From NCBI GenBank assembly GCA_964035575.1, contig OZ037840.1:1240001-1304000 (forward strand): a DNA stretch of 64,000 nucleotides. Direction: 5' to 3'. A program made the position numbers and the translations under genes. The stretch is from Rhynchopus sp. YZ270_cl-10 (taxonomy: Eukaryota > Euglenozoa > Diplonemea > Diplonemida > Diplonemidae). This document shows, piece after piece, positions 1 to 10,711 of this stretch. Under the pieces are notes generated by a model. The model did not search any database. It saw nothing but the letters and a program-made list of their open reading frames with translations, and was not told the DNA's origin. Each line of letters starts with the position of its first letter. The first letter of the stretch is position 1.

Positions 1-3000
1 CAAATACACACGAATTCATCCTTCGATTCCAAAAAGGTCCGATCCTTACAGTTTGTATTATTTCCTAACAACCACTCCGTTACACTGCGTTGTTGTCTGC
101 AAAAATAATAAAACCTCCTCGAAACTTTTCTACACAAATGATTTCATTGAACGCATCCTCCAGGACCCTAAGGACCCTGAGGGACGCTGCGCGAACAAAA
201 CATACCCCCCACCCGACCGCCGACCTAAACGGCAAGTACACAAACAAAAGAGGAATACAGAACAAAAGAGGAATCCTGAACCTTGTAACGACCGCCAAAG
301 GCCAAATACCGCCAGTGTGAACCTTTATAAGGACCTCCGAAACTACGGGCTCTTGTCCTCACATCTCGGGAGGAGTCCGCCTTTTTAACCACCGGGAGCC
401 GAAGCCCATTTGGCGTCAACAGGATTCGTAAGTCGTAGTCTCTCCCGTCTCCGTAAATCAACCCTTGCTACGAAAGGCTTCCTATACGATGAACAGAGAG
501 CGGGAGAGCTTCACTACGGAGTTGTGTGCTATGAGCCTGTACTGTATGCCGCGTGCTAGTAGGCTACTCCAACAAGAGTACCGGCACGGTGATGAGAGGC
601 AAATAGTAACAGTACACCAAAGGTTGCTACTGTGAATAACTAGGCTATAACAGAGTCACTGAGAGCGACCAGCACGAATAGACACCACTGTGGGCCTCAG
701 CAGTGAGACGTACAGCTTGAAACGGTGCGAAGTGCCAGAGAGCGAATTAATAGGCAACATTGGCCACAGTATGTAATGTGTTTTCTTTCCTCTCTTCAAG
801 AAAAGCTCTTTACTTATTAAGTTTTGGTTGAGACACATCAATGGTGTCGGGTCTGTGAAGTCACTGAACTATCCAAATATTGAATTATATCGTTAATTAT
901 TCGTACCCTGCGTTGACCTGACTGCAGGGGAGTTCGCGAACTATCACGACCAGGAATTTTTAAAAAAGATGAAGCAGAGAGTTAAGAGGGGAAGAATAGC
1001 AAAAAACGATGTAAGACAAAGGTTTTACCTGACCAGTGGATTCTCCTGCGTCAGTTTACTCTTTCACAGAACCAAGCAGTGAGACGTAACTAGCGAACGG
1101 TGCTCCCTCTTGACATGGACATGCCACCCCGGTATCACTGTAAAGGAACCGGCCGTAAATGAGAGATAAATGTGCATCCGCAGCTTTGCCATAATTGTGC
1201 ACTAAATAGGTAGCAACAGTGCGCGTTGGAGACGGGTCCACCCAATAGCACAGTTCCACTCATGGAAAATAAAACTGCACTTCTACGTACAGCTTTGCAT
1301 TTGTCTCTGAGCTAGCGGTGACCTGCATATTCCCAAACTCGTGTCACACTGCTTTACCCTATTTCGCTCTTATTGTCCAGAATCACTGTTCTTGCTGTAA
1401 CGACCATTCCCCCACTCAGAGAGGTCGGCCCGACGATCCAGTGCACGAGACCACAGGCCAGAGGCTCTGGGCCCGATAGGCTAGAGAAATCGTATACGTC
1501 GGTAAATATGTAGTATGGCTCGGAGGGGTCGCGACGCTTCTCCTGTGGTGGGGAGTGGTTAGAGTAATAAGGGAATAAAACGCATCAGAGAGTAGTGAAC
1601 TGTATGCACAATAGTCTGGAACAGCGCGCTCACCGGCCGCCAACGTGGGATACAAAAGACGCACCAGCTGTGCTCCAGCCCGGCAGCAAATAGAAAGAAG
1701 AGTGTATAAAATGACCCTAAACCTCTCGTGCTTAGCCACCTTATCGCGGAGCAACATTTTGCGCAGGCCTCCACAAGTATAAGTCCCACACTACTATAAG
1801 TCCGGGTGCGCCAATGGATCAGAGGAAGACAACAGCGCTCCAACCACAAATCGATGCTCCCTGTGTGTGATAGGGGACCACATGTGAAACAAGTACAATA
1901 CAATGATTGAAGGCACTTAAGTCACCCTTACGCATGTCACTAGCGTCCGACAATGAGGAGGCCTTTGAACTGTAAAAATATTAAATATGATGATATGAAC
2001 TAAAGTCTCTTCTGTTAAAATGACATTGATATAATATACAAGTATGAAACAAACATGACGGAACCCAAACGTGAACCTAGTCCTCGAATACCGGGGAACC
2101 ATGTGTCATTATCGCAACTCTGCGACACTACCGCGAGCTCGCACGCATCACTGAAACAGATGCGGTTGCACAGCAAGCCACCGCTGAACAGATGAATACA
2201 TGAGAGCTGCGGCAGCATAAAGTACAGATCGGTTCTGCCCTCGGACTGTAAAAAAGGTGTTGGTAACCTGAAGGTATCTGGTGTCCTGCTCCTGAGACGC
2301 TTCAACCCAGATGGGGGTGAAAAGCAACGTCGTTACGCCGCAGATTTTGTACTGAGTCCGCACATCATTAGGTGTATCGGGGAACCCCTGAGAGGTACAC
2401 ATCACGGTGGTGGGCAGTACTGAGGCGGCCTGGTCTGCACACCCCAACAAAAACGATCGCCATCTCGTTCCCGAATAAACGTTGCAAGCAATGCGTACAA
2501 AAGAACCGCTGTGAAGAGCACAGAAAGTCCTCAACCCCATAGACGCTAAACGTGCCGTAGACAAGCCAGTCCAAAACGGAGAAGCCTCCACTGAAGCACC
2601 ACGCAGGACACGTACAGAACGGCCTCGTGCTATGCTACGATACAGAGGCCAGGATGGCTGGAAACATAGAGATCGTCTTCGCCACCGTCAGGGTTAGACA
2701 CAGTTCCTCAAAACACAGATAAGTGCTCGAGAGAGTCGCCTGCCCACGCAGGATTCTGTTTGCACCACCGCACTGCGGACGACCCCCCTTCGGCAGCTCT
2801 CGTTCAGGTGTAGTCGAGAACTCCTCCCTCTGCGCGGCACAAGCAACTCGGTGGACACTGAAGACTTCACTGTCGCGCAAGGGGAGACGACTGAGTTCGA
2901 AATACCGATGCTGCAACGGGCGAAAAATAACCGTATTCAGTGTCCTCTTAAAGGACGGGCAATTTCCCAAGGGAGGCGCAGTACCGTCTGACAACATCGG

Positions 3001-4233
3001 CACTATCTTAGCTGGAAACACGAAGCACGCGGCGCTGCTTAACACGCACGCCTCGGGAAACCTTGTGGAGATGACGCAGATCAGCGACGATGCGTTTCAC
3101 CGTACGCGCGTTTGCGTCGAACCCGATGAGACGTTCAATGATCAGAGCTAAACGCCTGGGACGGGGACCACTAAGACTTCCCCAGAGCCGTTCATCGATG
3201 GCTAGCTCGTTGATTTGTCTGGGCGAAGAAAACGATGCTGACGACCCCGAGAACCCTCCATCTGGAAACTCGACAAGCAGCGAAGGCCGTATCGTGCTCA
3301 TCTGTGACGACACGTCTGGGTGCGCATCTCTGCTGCAACGGAAGGGTGACAGTCCCTTTGCAGTGGACCGTCAGATGTGACGGCAATGTTTTTAAATACA
3401 CCGTACCATACGACACTCTCAGAAGGGGAGGCGTAGGACGTATGCTGCCATTAGGAAGCCCTCTCTTGGTACTGTATGCCGCTGCCATCTGCTAGAGACA
3501 CCACCCACTGCCACTCATAGGCATCTCGGCCTCAGGGACACCCTAACCCCCCGTATACATCGGAGACGAAGGCGCACAATGCGATCGGCAAACGTGAGCA
3601 GCGGAGCAAATCCCCAGTACAGAGTTGATGCCTGTTCCATATGTGTCTGCACTTTCATAGTGCAGCGCGCAGAAACCCCGAGTAGCGAAGTCCACCGTGC
3701 AGAGGCATGTCTTCAATCACAACCAAAGCAGATGCGTAACTGATAACAATGCAACGTCACAGTGGTTCTCGAGAAGAAGTAGGATGGAATCGCAGTCGCA
3801 GCTCCTGCCTGCAGGAGCAAACAAGCCACCTTCGGATAATTGCATACATCAGTCACCATATTGAAGCCAAACCTCTTCGGATCCGTCACCTGCTCCAACC
3901 GTTAGCCAGCAGCAAAAGTAATATGAGCCGAAACTGATGAAAGCGGGGATGTGTAGGACGATCGTCTTTCATAACAGCGCCTCCTACCCCCCTCTGGCAC
4001 CAGGCCAGCTGAGGCTAAATAAATAGGAAGCCACGACGCACAGAAGTCAGCCGCGTCCTGTTTGAGGCTCAGCGCCAGTAGTGCTACCTTCAAACGTACC
4101 ACAAACAAAGAGGACCCATCGCTTCGTCAGCGGGCTGACTCCGCCCAAAACTAGCTCTTCTTTTTCATCGTCATCTTCACCTTCTTCATTTTGAAAAAGT
4201 TGATGACGTGTAGACACCTCGCAATGAAGCACA
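1..4233. other. Gene-poor stretch, nothing recognised
   Basis: About 4.2 kb of fairly balanced base composition with almost none of the homopolymer runs that fill the rest of the window. Reading frames are all under about 150 codons on both strands and none shows a family motif I know. A short segment near 78-105 also occurs at about 23,940-23,985, so at least part is repeated. It could be heavily decayed coding sequence or ordinary intergenic DNA. The stretch ends at a run of about 25 T (4,234-4,258), after which the AT-rich repeat mosaic begins. Confidence 0.5.
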
Positions 4234-4357
4234 TTTTTTTTTTTTTTTTTTTTTTTTTCTAATTATTCACGGTTCGGAAAAGTACTTTGCCCAAAAGTAA
4301 AGTACTTTTCCAAAAAAAAAAGTACTCGAAGAAAAAAAAGTACTTTTTTTTTTCTGT

Positions 4358-5053
4358 GCAAAAATCAGTGCTGACGCTAAGGCCGGCTAGCCGGTCATAT
4401 ATTTTTTTTTTTTTTGATTTTTTTTTTTTCATGCCCTTTTCAGAGGTTTTTTTAGGAACCGGTTTTTTTGACCTTATGGGGGTGAGGTGGTCAAAAAAAT
4501 TTTCGCGCGCTTCGCGCGCGAAAGACCTGGAGAAGCTAGTTTGTGGGGTTTTTGGAATCCGTCCGCGCTGTGGTGGGGTCAATTTGACGAAATGGACAAG
4601 TTCTTGGCTTTTGGTTAACATCAGTGTATGGTGAAGGGCCAAGTGATCCTGCCGACTGAACAAGAAAAGGGTGAAAATGGGTCAAGGGCTGCCGCGCCGC
4701 AGGCGGAAATTTTTAGATGTCGTCCACTTTTGGGCTCAGTACCCAGTACCGTGTCATGCAATTACGATAAGCTTGCGCCGCAGGCGCACGGTACGCTACT
4801 TTTATTATTTCGCCATATCCTTTTTTCTCATTCCTCGTTGGGTTCTACGAGCTCCGTCCGTCAAATTCTAGGGTATCCACAGATTTCGAGGAGGGCATTT
4901 CCGCCCATCCCCTACCCTACCTAACCACCCACCCAATACCGGTCATATATGACCGGTCATATATGACCGGCATATTTTCAGGTTTTTTTTTTTTTTTTTT
5001 TTTTTTGGTCATATATGACCGGCTTTTTCCTTAGCGTCAGCACTGGCAAAAAT
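4358..5053. mobile_element. hAT-type MITE with 8-bp target duplication
   Basis: The element proper is 4,366-5,045. Its ends are inverted repeats starting CAGTGCTGACGCTAAGG, and the 8 bases GCAAAAAT occur immediately outside both ends (4,358-4,365 and 5,046-5,053). An 8-bp duplication and a TIR beginning CAG are hallmarks of hAT transposons. Inside are palindromic GGTCATATATGACC motifs near both ends, T-runs, one copy of the dispersed TGACCCCACC-type repeat (about 4,540-4,640, inverted) and a GC-rich hairpin at 4,503-4,520. There is no transposase reading frame, so it is non-autonomous. Confidence 0.85.
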
Positions 5054-5430
5054 TGTACGGAGGAGGCTACGTCAAATCTCAGTTAATACCAGTTAATACG
5101 GAGGGTGTCTAAAAAGGTCAAAAACGGAAAAAATGGAAAAAAAGGTGAAAAAAAATTGGGGTGTTTTTGACCAAAAAAAGAGTGAGGGGAGTTGGGTCCA
5201 GTCATAGGGGAGTAGAGCAATTTTTAAAAAATTCTACCAAAAATGCACAGCATTTTTCAAGCACATAGGCAGATTTTCGCTTTTTTATAAAAAATTGAGG
5301 AAACCGAAATATCCCACTGTAGCTGTCTTCCTCAGAGGTCGGAGCCCAAAATAGGCCGTTCTTCCTGCGGAAAGTAGTGCGTACACTGTCCATATCTTCG
5401 AAGATGAACTGTTTCGGCTCGCAGAACACC

Positions 5431-6050
5431 TCAAATTACTTGCAGCTTGCGAGTCTCCGTGTTCTTGAAGGGTGGGGCGTAGAGGGAGAAGGCAGCAATC
5501 ACATTGAGCGGAGGGCGTCGAAAAAGTCTATGTGAGCCGCGCGACTGTTCACGATGCCAGTGAAGAAGTCTTTCGGGAATCCTTGCCGGAAGGGCGTACG
5601 ACCGTGGGTGAGACACCTGAGGAGTATTGGAGCACCCTCCGCTTGATGGCAGACGGCGTATGTCCTGGCGCAGACGCTTGGGGCTCACACACCCTCGGTG
5701 CTACAGGATCTTGAGGGTTTGACGCACTGTTGGCTGCGTGCTCGGTGGGTCACAAGAAGAGGTTGAAGCTTGTAGACACCAGCACCGGCACGAGTCAAGT
5801 CACAAAGAGCTAAGGAGAACTGACGTGCGGTGGGGAAGGTTCCCTCCGACCGTCCGGACTTGGCGGTCTGCACCCCCATCCTCGTCAAGAATTGGCTAGA
5901 GCACATGGCACCCAGAGCAGTGACCGGTCCGACGCTCGCATGTGAGCGTCGCTCCTCCGGAAGCTGGTAGTGGCCCAAGTCCACACGGACTAGAGGCCGC
6001 CGATGAGCAGGAAACTGCAGGAGGGCATGCCACAAGGGCTAACGAAACCA
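5431..6050. other. Unrecognised balanced-composition island
   Basis: About 600 bases with coding-like composition between AT-rich repeats. The minus strand has two short adjacent open stretches (5,685-6,035 and 5,431-5,688) in different frames, which would fit a decayed gene, but I recognise no domain. The preceding 5,054-5,430 holds AT-rich repeat, including a segment (about 5,170-5,215) that recurs inverted near 17,870 and 62,290. Confidence 0.3.
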
Positions 6051-6083
6051 TGGTAATGGGCCTATGTGGGGTTACAGACGTGT

Positions 6084-6200
6084 ATATGGTGTAACCACAG
6101 ATGCTCAAAACACCCGATTTTTACGTTTTTTTGCATTTTTCGGTGCCCCAAGCCACCCACCCCAGGGGGCCAAAAAATTTTCGAAAAAAAAAAAATTTTT
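6084..6200 (+). repeat. Dispersed AT-rich repeat copy (GTGTAACCACAGATG family)
   Basis: This unit has a conserved start (gtgtatatggtgtaaccac), then 'cgatttttgcgtttttttgc', a CCCACCCCAGGGGG motif and an A-run/T-run junction. Further copies are at 6,668-6,753 continuing at 10,575-10,605 (split by a hAT insertion) and 12,868-12,990. A diverged copy is near 53,895-54,020. Confidence 0.8.
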
Positions 6201-6394
6201 TTGTGTTATCAAGCATTGACGAATAGAAATGGAAAACGACGGATGGTGCGTGCCCGCTTTAGCGTATTGTTTTTCCACTAACATCACTCACATTCATCAG
6301 TGAAAAACACAATCCTTTTGCGGTGCGATAAACGAAAAAGTGTTTTCTTTATTTCATTTAACTGTCATATCCTGAAGTCGTTTTCTATTTTTCA

Positions 6395-6753
6395 GATTTT
6401 GCTAAGGTAAAATGTGACTGTGAAAACGATCCTCAAAATAGGGGATCCTCCAAATTCCCGTTTTTCCCTTTTTTCCCCTTTCCCCTTAGTCATTTTTCCC
6501 GTTGCCTTGTCGAAAAAAAAATTTTTGGGTCAAAAAAAAAAAGTGAAAATTTTTCACAAATTTCGATCCTACGACCACCCACAGGTGACGAAAACTCCGT
6601 TTTCGTGAAAAAAAAAATTTTTTTTTTGGGTCAAACAGCGCCTTGCCTATAGGCACAGGCTTGTACAGAGACGTGTATATGGTGTAACCACAGATGCTCA
6701 AAACACCCGATTTTTGCGTTTTTTTGCATTTTTCGGTGCCCCCAGACCCACCC
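6395..6753 (+). repeat. Uninterrupted copy of a composite dispersed repeat
   Basis: This stretch matches 10,615-12,950 piece by piece, but there the same sequence is broken by a Harbinger-type element (10,712-11,880) and a hAT-like element (12,000-12,783). The copy here therefore serves as the empty site for both. Its own distal part is the target of the hAT element that starts at 6,754. Confidence 0.85.
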
Positions 6754-7131
6754 CACAGCAGAGAATAAGGTAGGGGGGACCGGGGACCGGGGACCGGGGA
6801 GCGGGTTATTCTCAGCCGGGCTGGGACACTATATGTAGAAAACAGTGGTGAAAACGCCCGAAAGTGGGAGGGGACCCGGGCGCGGGAGGGTGGGAGGGGG
6901 GGGTTTTTTTTTTGAATACTTGAATATTTGATAACATGCAGCCGCTTTATGAAAACTGAGTTGCAGTAGTGTAGGTACCCGAAGATGCACTCCACTATAC
7001 ACAATGCGTGATCGCCGAAGAACTCGGCGATTTCACTTGTGAAGATGATCACCGCAAAAGAAAACAGAAAAAGAAGAAAAAATAACCCTCGCCCACCCGT
7101 GCAAATGATAAAAACACCCTCAATTCATTCA

Positions 7132-10100
7132 TTACTCCTCTCCCTCCTCATATTCCGATTCTTCCTCTTCCTCCTCTTCCTCCCCTTTCTCGTCGGTATC
7201 GTCGGTATCCAGGTCGATCATAGGCAACGCTCCACCTTCAGTGTCTCCTTCCTCTTCCTCTTCCTCCTCTTCCTCCCCTTTCTCGTCGGTATCGGTATCG
7301 TCGAAAGAGTCGTACTCATCGTACTCAAGGTCCATGAGTTCAACGTCTTCATCAAAGAGCTTGACGTTGTTCTTCTCGATGTGGGCTGCAACTTCCTGCA
7401 CGTTATCTTCGTTCGAAGGTTCCCCCTTTTTCCGACCACCTCCCGGTGCGCGTCTTTGAATATCAGAGGAAGAGAACAGTCGGATACCTCGCTTGATGAA
7501 CGCCGTCGCCGCGTCTATGTCACTCACGTCAGGCGCACGCCGCTTGAAGGTGAGTTCATCGCTTAATGTTTTGATTGAAACGTTTGTGCGGCTTTTCGGC
7601 ATAGCCCTCAAGATCCCAAAGTCACTCTCACATGATGAGGCTGTGGGAGAAGACATGCACAAAGCAAACCGAAGTGTCCGGATAACGCGCACAATGTCTT
7701 CTTTTGCAAAAGTGTTGTTCTCATCTTCAACAGCGTCCCACAATTCCTGTTGGCGTCTTCTCCAAAATTCGTTGAACGCCGGTCTTGCACCTGCTTTGTC
7801 GCGATCGCGCCCGTCTTTGATAAAATGCCATAATTCAAGGTGCTGAGGTGTGGCGGCGTTGCCCGAGTTCGCCTGCTTGTGGAGGTGCGAAAATATACTA
7901 TCACACGCCTCCTCCCCCACTTGGACAGCCCAGGCAATCCCAACGAGCAATCCTGCCGCGTGAGTGGTTGCGGAAAGGATGCTCTTCGGGGAAATAGCGT
8001 TGACAAGAGCGCTGTGGCAGTCGGGCTTGAAGGAGCCCCCGGTGAAGGCTCCTTTCAATGCCAGTTGTGCTTTGTAGAGGTGGGGGATGACGTGTGCGCC
8101 TTTCGTGCACGACCGCTGAGCAATCAATTGAGGTCTCTTTATAAGTTCGAAAGCTTTCAAAAAATAATCAAGCGAATTCTTAAAGCGACTTGACTCCAGT
8201 GTTTTGGCGAAGTTGGAACGCTTACGGGCTGCTGCGTCTCTGCTCTTTTTGTTTTTGTTATTGGAGCGGGTGCGTAGCGTGCTGGCTTCGTTCTTCAGAT
8301 GATCGCACCACAAAGTTTTCATTTTATCAGCTTTTCGCAAGGAGGTGAACCACTTGGCTTGCCACCTGATCCTCCAGCTGCCACAAGGCTTGTACGCCCT
8401 TTTATTTTCGGCCGTCGCGCGGAGTTTGAGGGATCTCCTCATCAAACCACTTTGTCGGTAGATGGTTTGAACATCTCGGATGGTCTCAGTAAGGAATTTG
8501 AATTCCTTGTCGTCCTTCACCTGAGCCATCACCTGCGTCTGGATCTTGTGGGGACAATCCACCACGAAGATCTGCGGTTGCCTGTCCGCTTTTGACGCAA
8601 ACTTGTGGAGTTGCCCTAGTACACCAACCCCTTTACCAGAGATCGTGCTTGCGTCGTCGCTGATGACCCCGGTGATGTGCTCAGGGAGGAGGCCGTGGAC
8701 CTTCAGAATCCCCACAAACGCTTCGCGGCAGATGGACTCACCGTCCGCGTGAAGCCGAATCTCGGCGAGTCCAAGCAGGATCTCCTCCAGCAAAAGGGTG
8801 TCGGTGTTCACGTGCCGCAACCGGAAGGTGTACGCCTCCTCGCCCGTCGCCACCTCGCTTCCGTCCAGCAGCACAAAAAGGGGCATTTCTGCGTCGACAC
8901 TCTTCAGCAGACGCTTGGCCGTGTCGGATACGATCATACGTTTCCAAACATCAAGAATAACCGGAATGTGGTGACGGTTCAGGTACTGAGTGGGCAAAAG
9001 CGTTCCCTGCAACCGTTCCCCCGCCAGCGCCGTCTCGATGCCGGAGTGGCTCTGCCCGTCCTTGAGCCCGGAGTAGATGCGGCAGTGCCAGTTGAACAGG
9101 GCATCATCAATTGGTTTCTCATCTGACGGCTCTTCAACACAAACGTCGGGGACAGGTGCGGGAGGCCGAGTAGTAAGCGTGGCGTGATCATTTTTTTCGT
9201 TGTGGTCTTCGTCTTCGTCTTCGTCTTCGTCTTCGGCTTCGGCTTCGGCTTCGGCTTCGGCTTCGGCTTCGGCTTCGGCTTCGGCTTCGGCTTCGGCTTC
9301 GGCTTCGGCTTCGGCTTCGGCTTCGGCTTCGGCTTCGGCTTCGGCTTCGGCTTCGGCTTCGGCTTCGGCTTCGGCTTCGGCTTCGGCTTCGGCTTCGGCT
9401 TCGGCTTCGGCTTCGGCTTCGGCTTCGGCTTCGGCTTCGGCTTCGGCTTCGGCTTCGGCTTCGGCTTCGGCTGCCGCCAAGGCCGCAACTGCTTTCTTGT
9501 GAAACTCGGTGTTCAGGTGGCCTCTGATCATTTTTTGCTCCTCGCCACCCTTCTTGAGGGGGGTGCGGCCGTCAATGAACCCGCACTTGTTGGCTTGAGC
9601 CGGCTTTTTCATCAGCTTCCGATCCACAGCCGTTCTGCAGGCAATGCACCGCACCTTGCCACCAACAACCGTCTCGAACTTGCGTGGTGCGGGCGTTCCA
9701 ACCGATGGTGCAGAGGGCGTTCCAACCGATGGTGCAGAGAAGAGGGGACGAATGGACTTGGCGCGTGGATCGTTGATGAGCTTCAACGTGAAGAAATGCG
9801 CAAGCTGCATTTCGTTCGGGGAGGGGACGTGCACGATCACGACGAGGGGGAGTGAATGCTTGGATAGCAAAATCCGAGCACTCTGTTCGTAGGTTGCCCC
9901 GAGAAGAAGGAGGGGGACAACCTGGGTTGGATGCTTCAACGTCTGCATCCACAGCTCCAGCTCTGTGTTTTTGAGGCCGATGGCCTCTTCGGAAGTGAGG
10001 GATGTTTTCCGCACTTCCTGCTGCTCCGTCGTCAACCCCATGCTTCTGCCAGCTGCACTCCACCACGTGGCGAGGTGCCGGTTGCTCGGCTTCCCGGGCT

Positions 10101-10269
10101 TCCGACCTCTGGCGAGCTCCTCTGCCGCATACCCCGCCACGTAGCCGCAGTCGAACCGGGTGGTGGTGGCGTCGTTGAACCCACCCGGTTGGTGCTGAGC
10201 TCCAAACGCTGTGAGCACCTTGCTGACAGCAGAGGTGCTGGTGAGGGAGTCGTAGACTTGCCCTTGCAT
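7132..10269 (-). CDS. hAT superfamily transposase with (Ala-Glu)n tract
   Basis: This 1,045-residue protein should cut and paste the surrounding element. I start it at the ATG at 10,269; the frame stays open upstream but with no ATG. Residues about 208-257 form a BED-like zinc finger (CIAC ... H-x5-H). Residues about 267-355 are an Ala-Glu tract ending in Asp-Glu, encoded by a perfect hexamer repeat. The core follows: LLDGSEVATG near 468 (likely first catalytic Asp region), then VISDDASTISGKGVGVLGQL near 535-555, which matches the second-Asp block of hAT transposases of the ZNF862/DUF4371-like type. A hAT dimerisation segment (SSPTASSCESDFGILRAMPK) is near 870-890. The C-terminus is strongly acidic. 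No stop or frameshift is visible, so it may still be active. I am sure of the superfamily and less sure of the subfamily. Confidence 0.92.
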   Translation of the reverse strand: MQGQVYDSLTSTSAVSKVLTAFGAQHQPGGFNDATTTRFDCGYVAGYAAEELARGRKPGKPSNRHLATWWSAAGRSMGLTTEQQEVRKTSLTSEEAIGLKNTELELWMQTLKHPTQVVPLLLLGATYEQSARILLSKHSLPLVVIVHVPSPNEMQLAHFFTLKLINDPRAKSIRPLFSAPSVGTPSAPSVGTPAPRKFETVVGGKVRCIACRTAVDRKLMKKPAQANKCGFIDGRTPLKKGGEEQKMIRGHLNTEFHKKAVAALAAAEAEAEAEAEAEAEAEAEAEAEAEAEAEAEAEAEAEAEAEAEAEAEAEAEAEAEAEAEAEAEAEAEAEAEAEAEAEAEAEDEDEDEDEDHNEKNDHATLTTRPPAPVPDVCVEEPSDEKPIDDALFNWHCRIYSGLKDGQSHSGIETALAGERLQGTLLPTQYLNRHHIPVILDVWKRMIVSDTAKRLLKSVDAEMPLFVLLDGSEVATGEEAYTFRLRHVNTDTLLLEEILLGLAEIRLHADGESICREAFVGILKVHGLLPEHITGVISDDASTISGKGVGVLGQLHKFASKADRQPQIFVVDCPHKIQTQVMAQVKDDKEFKFLTETIRDVQTIYRQSGLMRRSLKLRATAENKRAYKPCGSWRIRWQAKWFTSLRKADKMKTLWCDHLKNEASTLRTRSNNKNKKSRDAAARKRSNFAKTLESSRFKNSLDYFLKAFELIKRPQLIAQRSCTKGAHVIPHLYKAQLALKGAFTGGSFKPDCHSALVNAISPKSILSATTHAAGLLVGIAWAVQVGEEACDSIFSHLHKQANSGNAATPQHLELWHFIKDGRDRDKAGARPAFNEFWRRRQQELWDAVEDENNTFAKEDIVRVIRTLRFALCMSSPTASSCESDFGILRAMPKSRTNVSIKTLSDELTFKRRAPDVSDIDAATAFIKRGIRLFSSSDIQRRAPGGGRKKGEPSNEDNVQEVAAHIEKNNVKLFDEDVELMDLEYDEYDSFDDTDTDEKGEEEEEEEEEGDTEGGALPMIDLDTDDTDEKGEEEEEEEESEYEEGEE
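9206..9471 (+). repeat. GCTTCG hexamer microsatellite inside the transposase gene
   Basis: About 40 perfect copies of GGCTTC, flanked by a few GTCTTC units, lie in frame in the hAT transposase and encode the Ala-Glu and Asp-Glu tract on the minus strand. The length is a multiple of 3, so expansion keeps the gene open. It falls between the zinc finger and the catalytic core. Confidence 0.97.
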
Positions 10270-10403
10270 AGTGTTTTGAGTAATTGAGGAGATGTGGTGG
10301 TGGTCTGTTATGTTGTGTGAGGAGGGGGGTGGGGTTCGTGTGCATGAGGCGTGAAAAGGGGGGATGGGGGGGAAACGTTTAAGTATCACTATTAGGACTA
10401 GCC

Positions 10404-10550
10404 AGGGACCGGGACCGGGACCGGGGGACCGGGATCGGGGGACCGGGATCGGGGGACCGGGATCGGGGGACCGGGATCGGGGGACCGGGATCGGGGGACC
10501 GGGATCGGGGGACCGGGACCGGGACCGGGGACCGGGGACCGGGGACCGGG
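10404..10550 (+). repeat. GGGGACCGGGATC tandem repeat in the hAT subterminal region
   Basis: Units of GGGACC and GGGATC alternate in a G-rich tract just inside the right TIR. The strand has many G3-G5 runs and could form G-quadruplexes. A short version of the same tract lies inside the left TIR, so this is probably part of the transposon and may be a transposase-binding region. Confidence 0.85.
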
Positions 10551-10711
10551 CTTATTCTCAGCTGTGACCCACCCCAGGGGGCCAAAAATTTTTCGAAAAA
10601 AAAATTTTTTTTTTCGGATTTTGCTAAGGTAAAATGTGACTGTGAAAAATGATCCTCAAAATAGGGGATCCTCCAAATTCCCGTTTTTCCCTTTTTTCCC
10701 CTTTCCCCTTA

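Larger units (their letters stand above)
6754..10566 (-). mobile_element. Complete-looking autonomous hAT DNA transposon
   Basis: The element is 3,813 bp. Its left end reads CACAGCAGAGAATAAG and its right end is the inverse of CACAGCTGAGAATAAG, a 16-bp TIR with one mismatch. The 8-bp sequence ACCCACCC flanks it exactly on both sides (6,746-6,753 and 10,567-10,574). It sits inside the GTGTAACCACAGATG repeat; the uninterrupted site (GACCCACCCCAGGGGG) is at about 12,945. Both subterminal regions carry GGGGACCGG tracts, short on the left (6,774-6,800) and long on the right (10,404-10,550). The only long gene is the minus-strand transposase. With near-identical TIRs, an exact duplication and an open transposase, it looks young. 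Confidence 0.93.

Noticed and set aside
2148-2591. 147-codon minus-strand frame
   Set aside because: No recognisable motif, no conserved copy and composition like its surroundings; length alone is not convincing.
9184-9855. 223-codon plus-strand frame rich in Phe-Gly repeats
   Set aside because: Tempting as an FG-nucleoporin, but it is only the complementary reading of the GCTTCG repeat in the hAT transposase.
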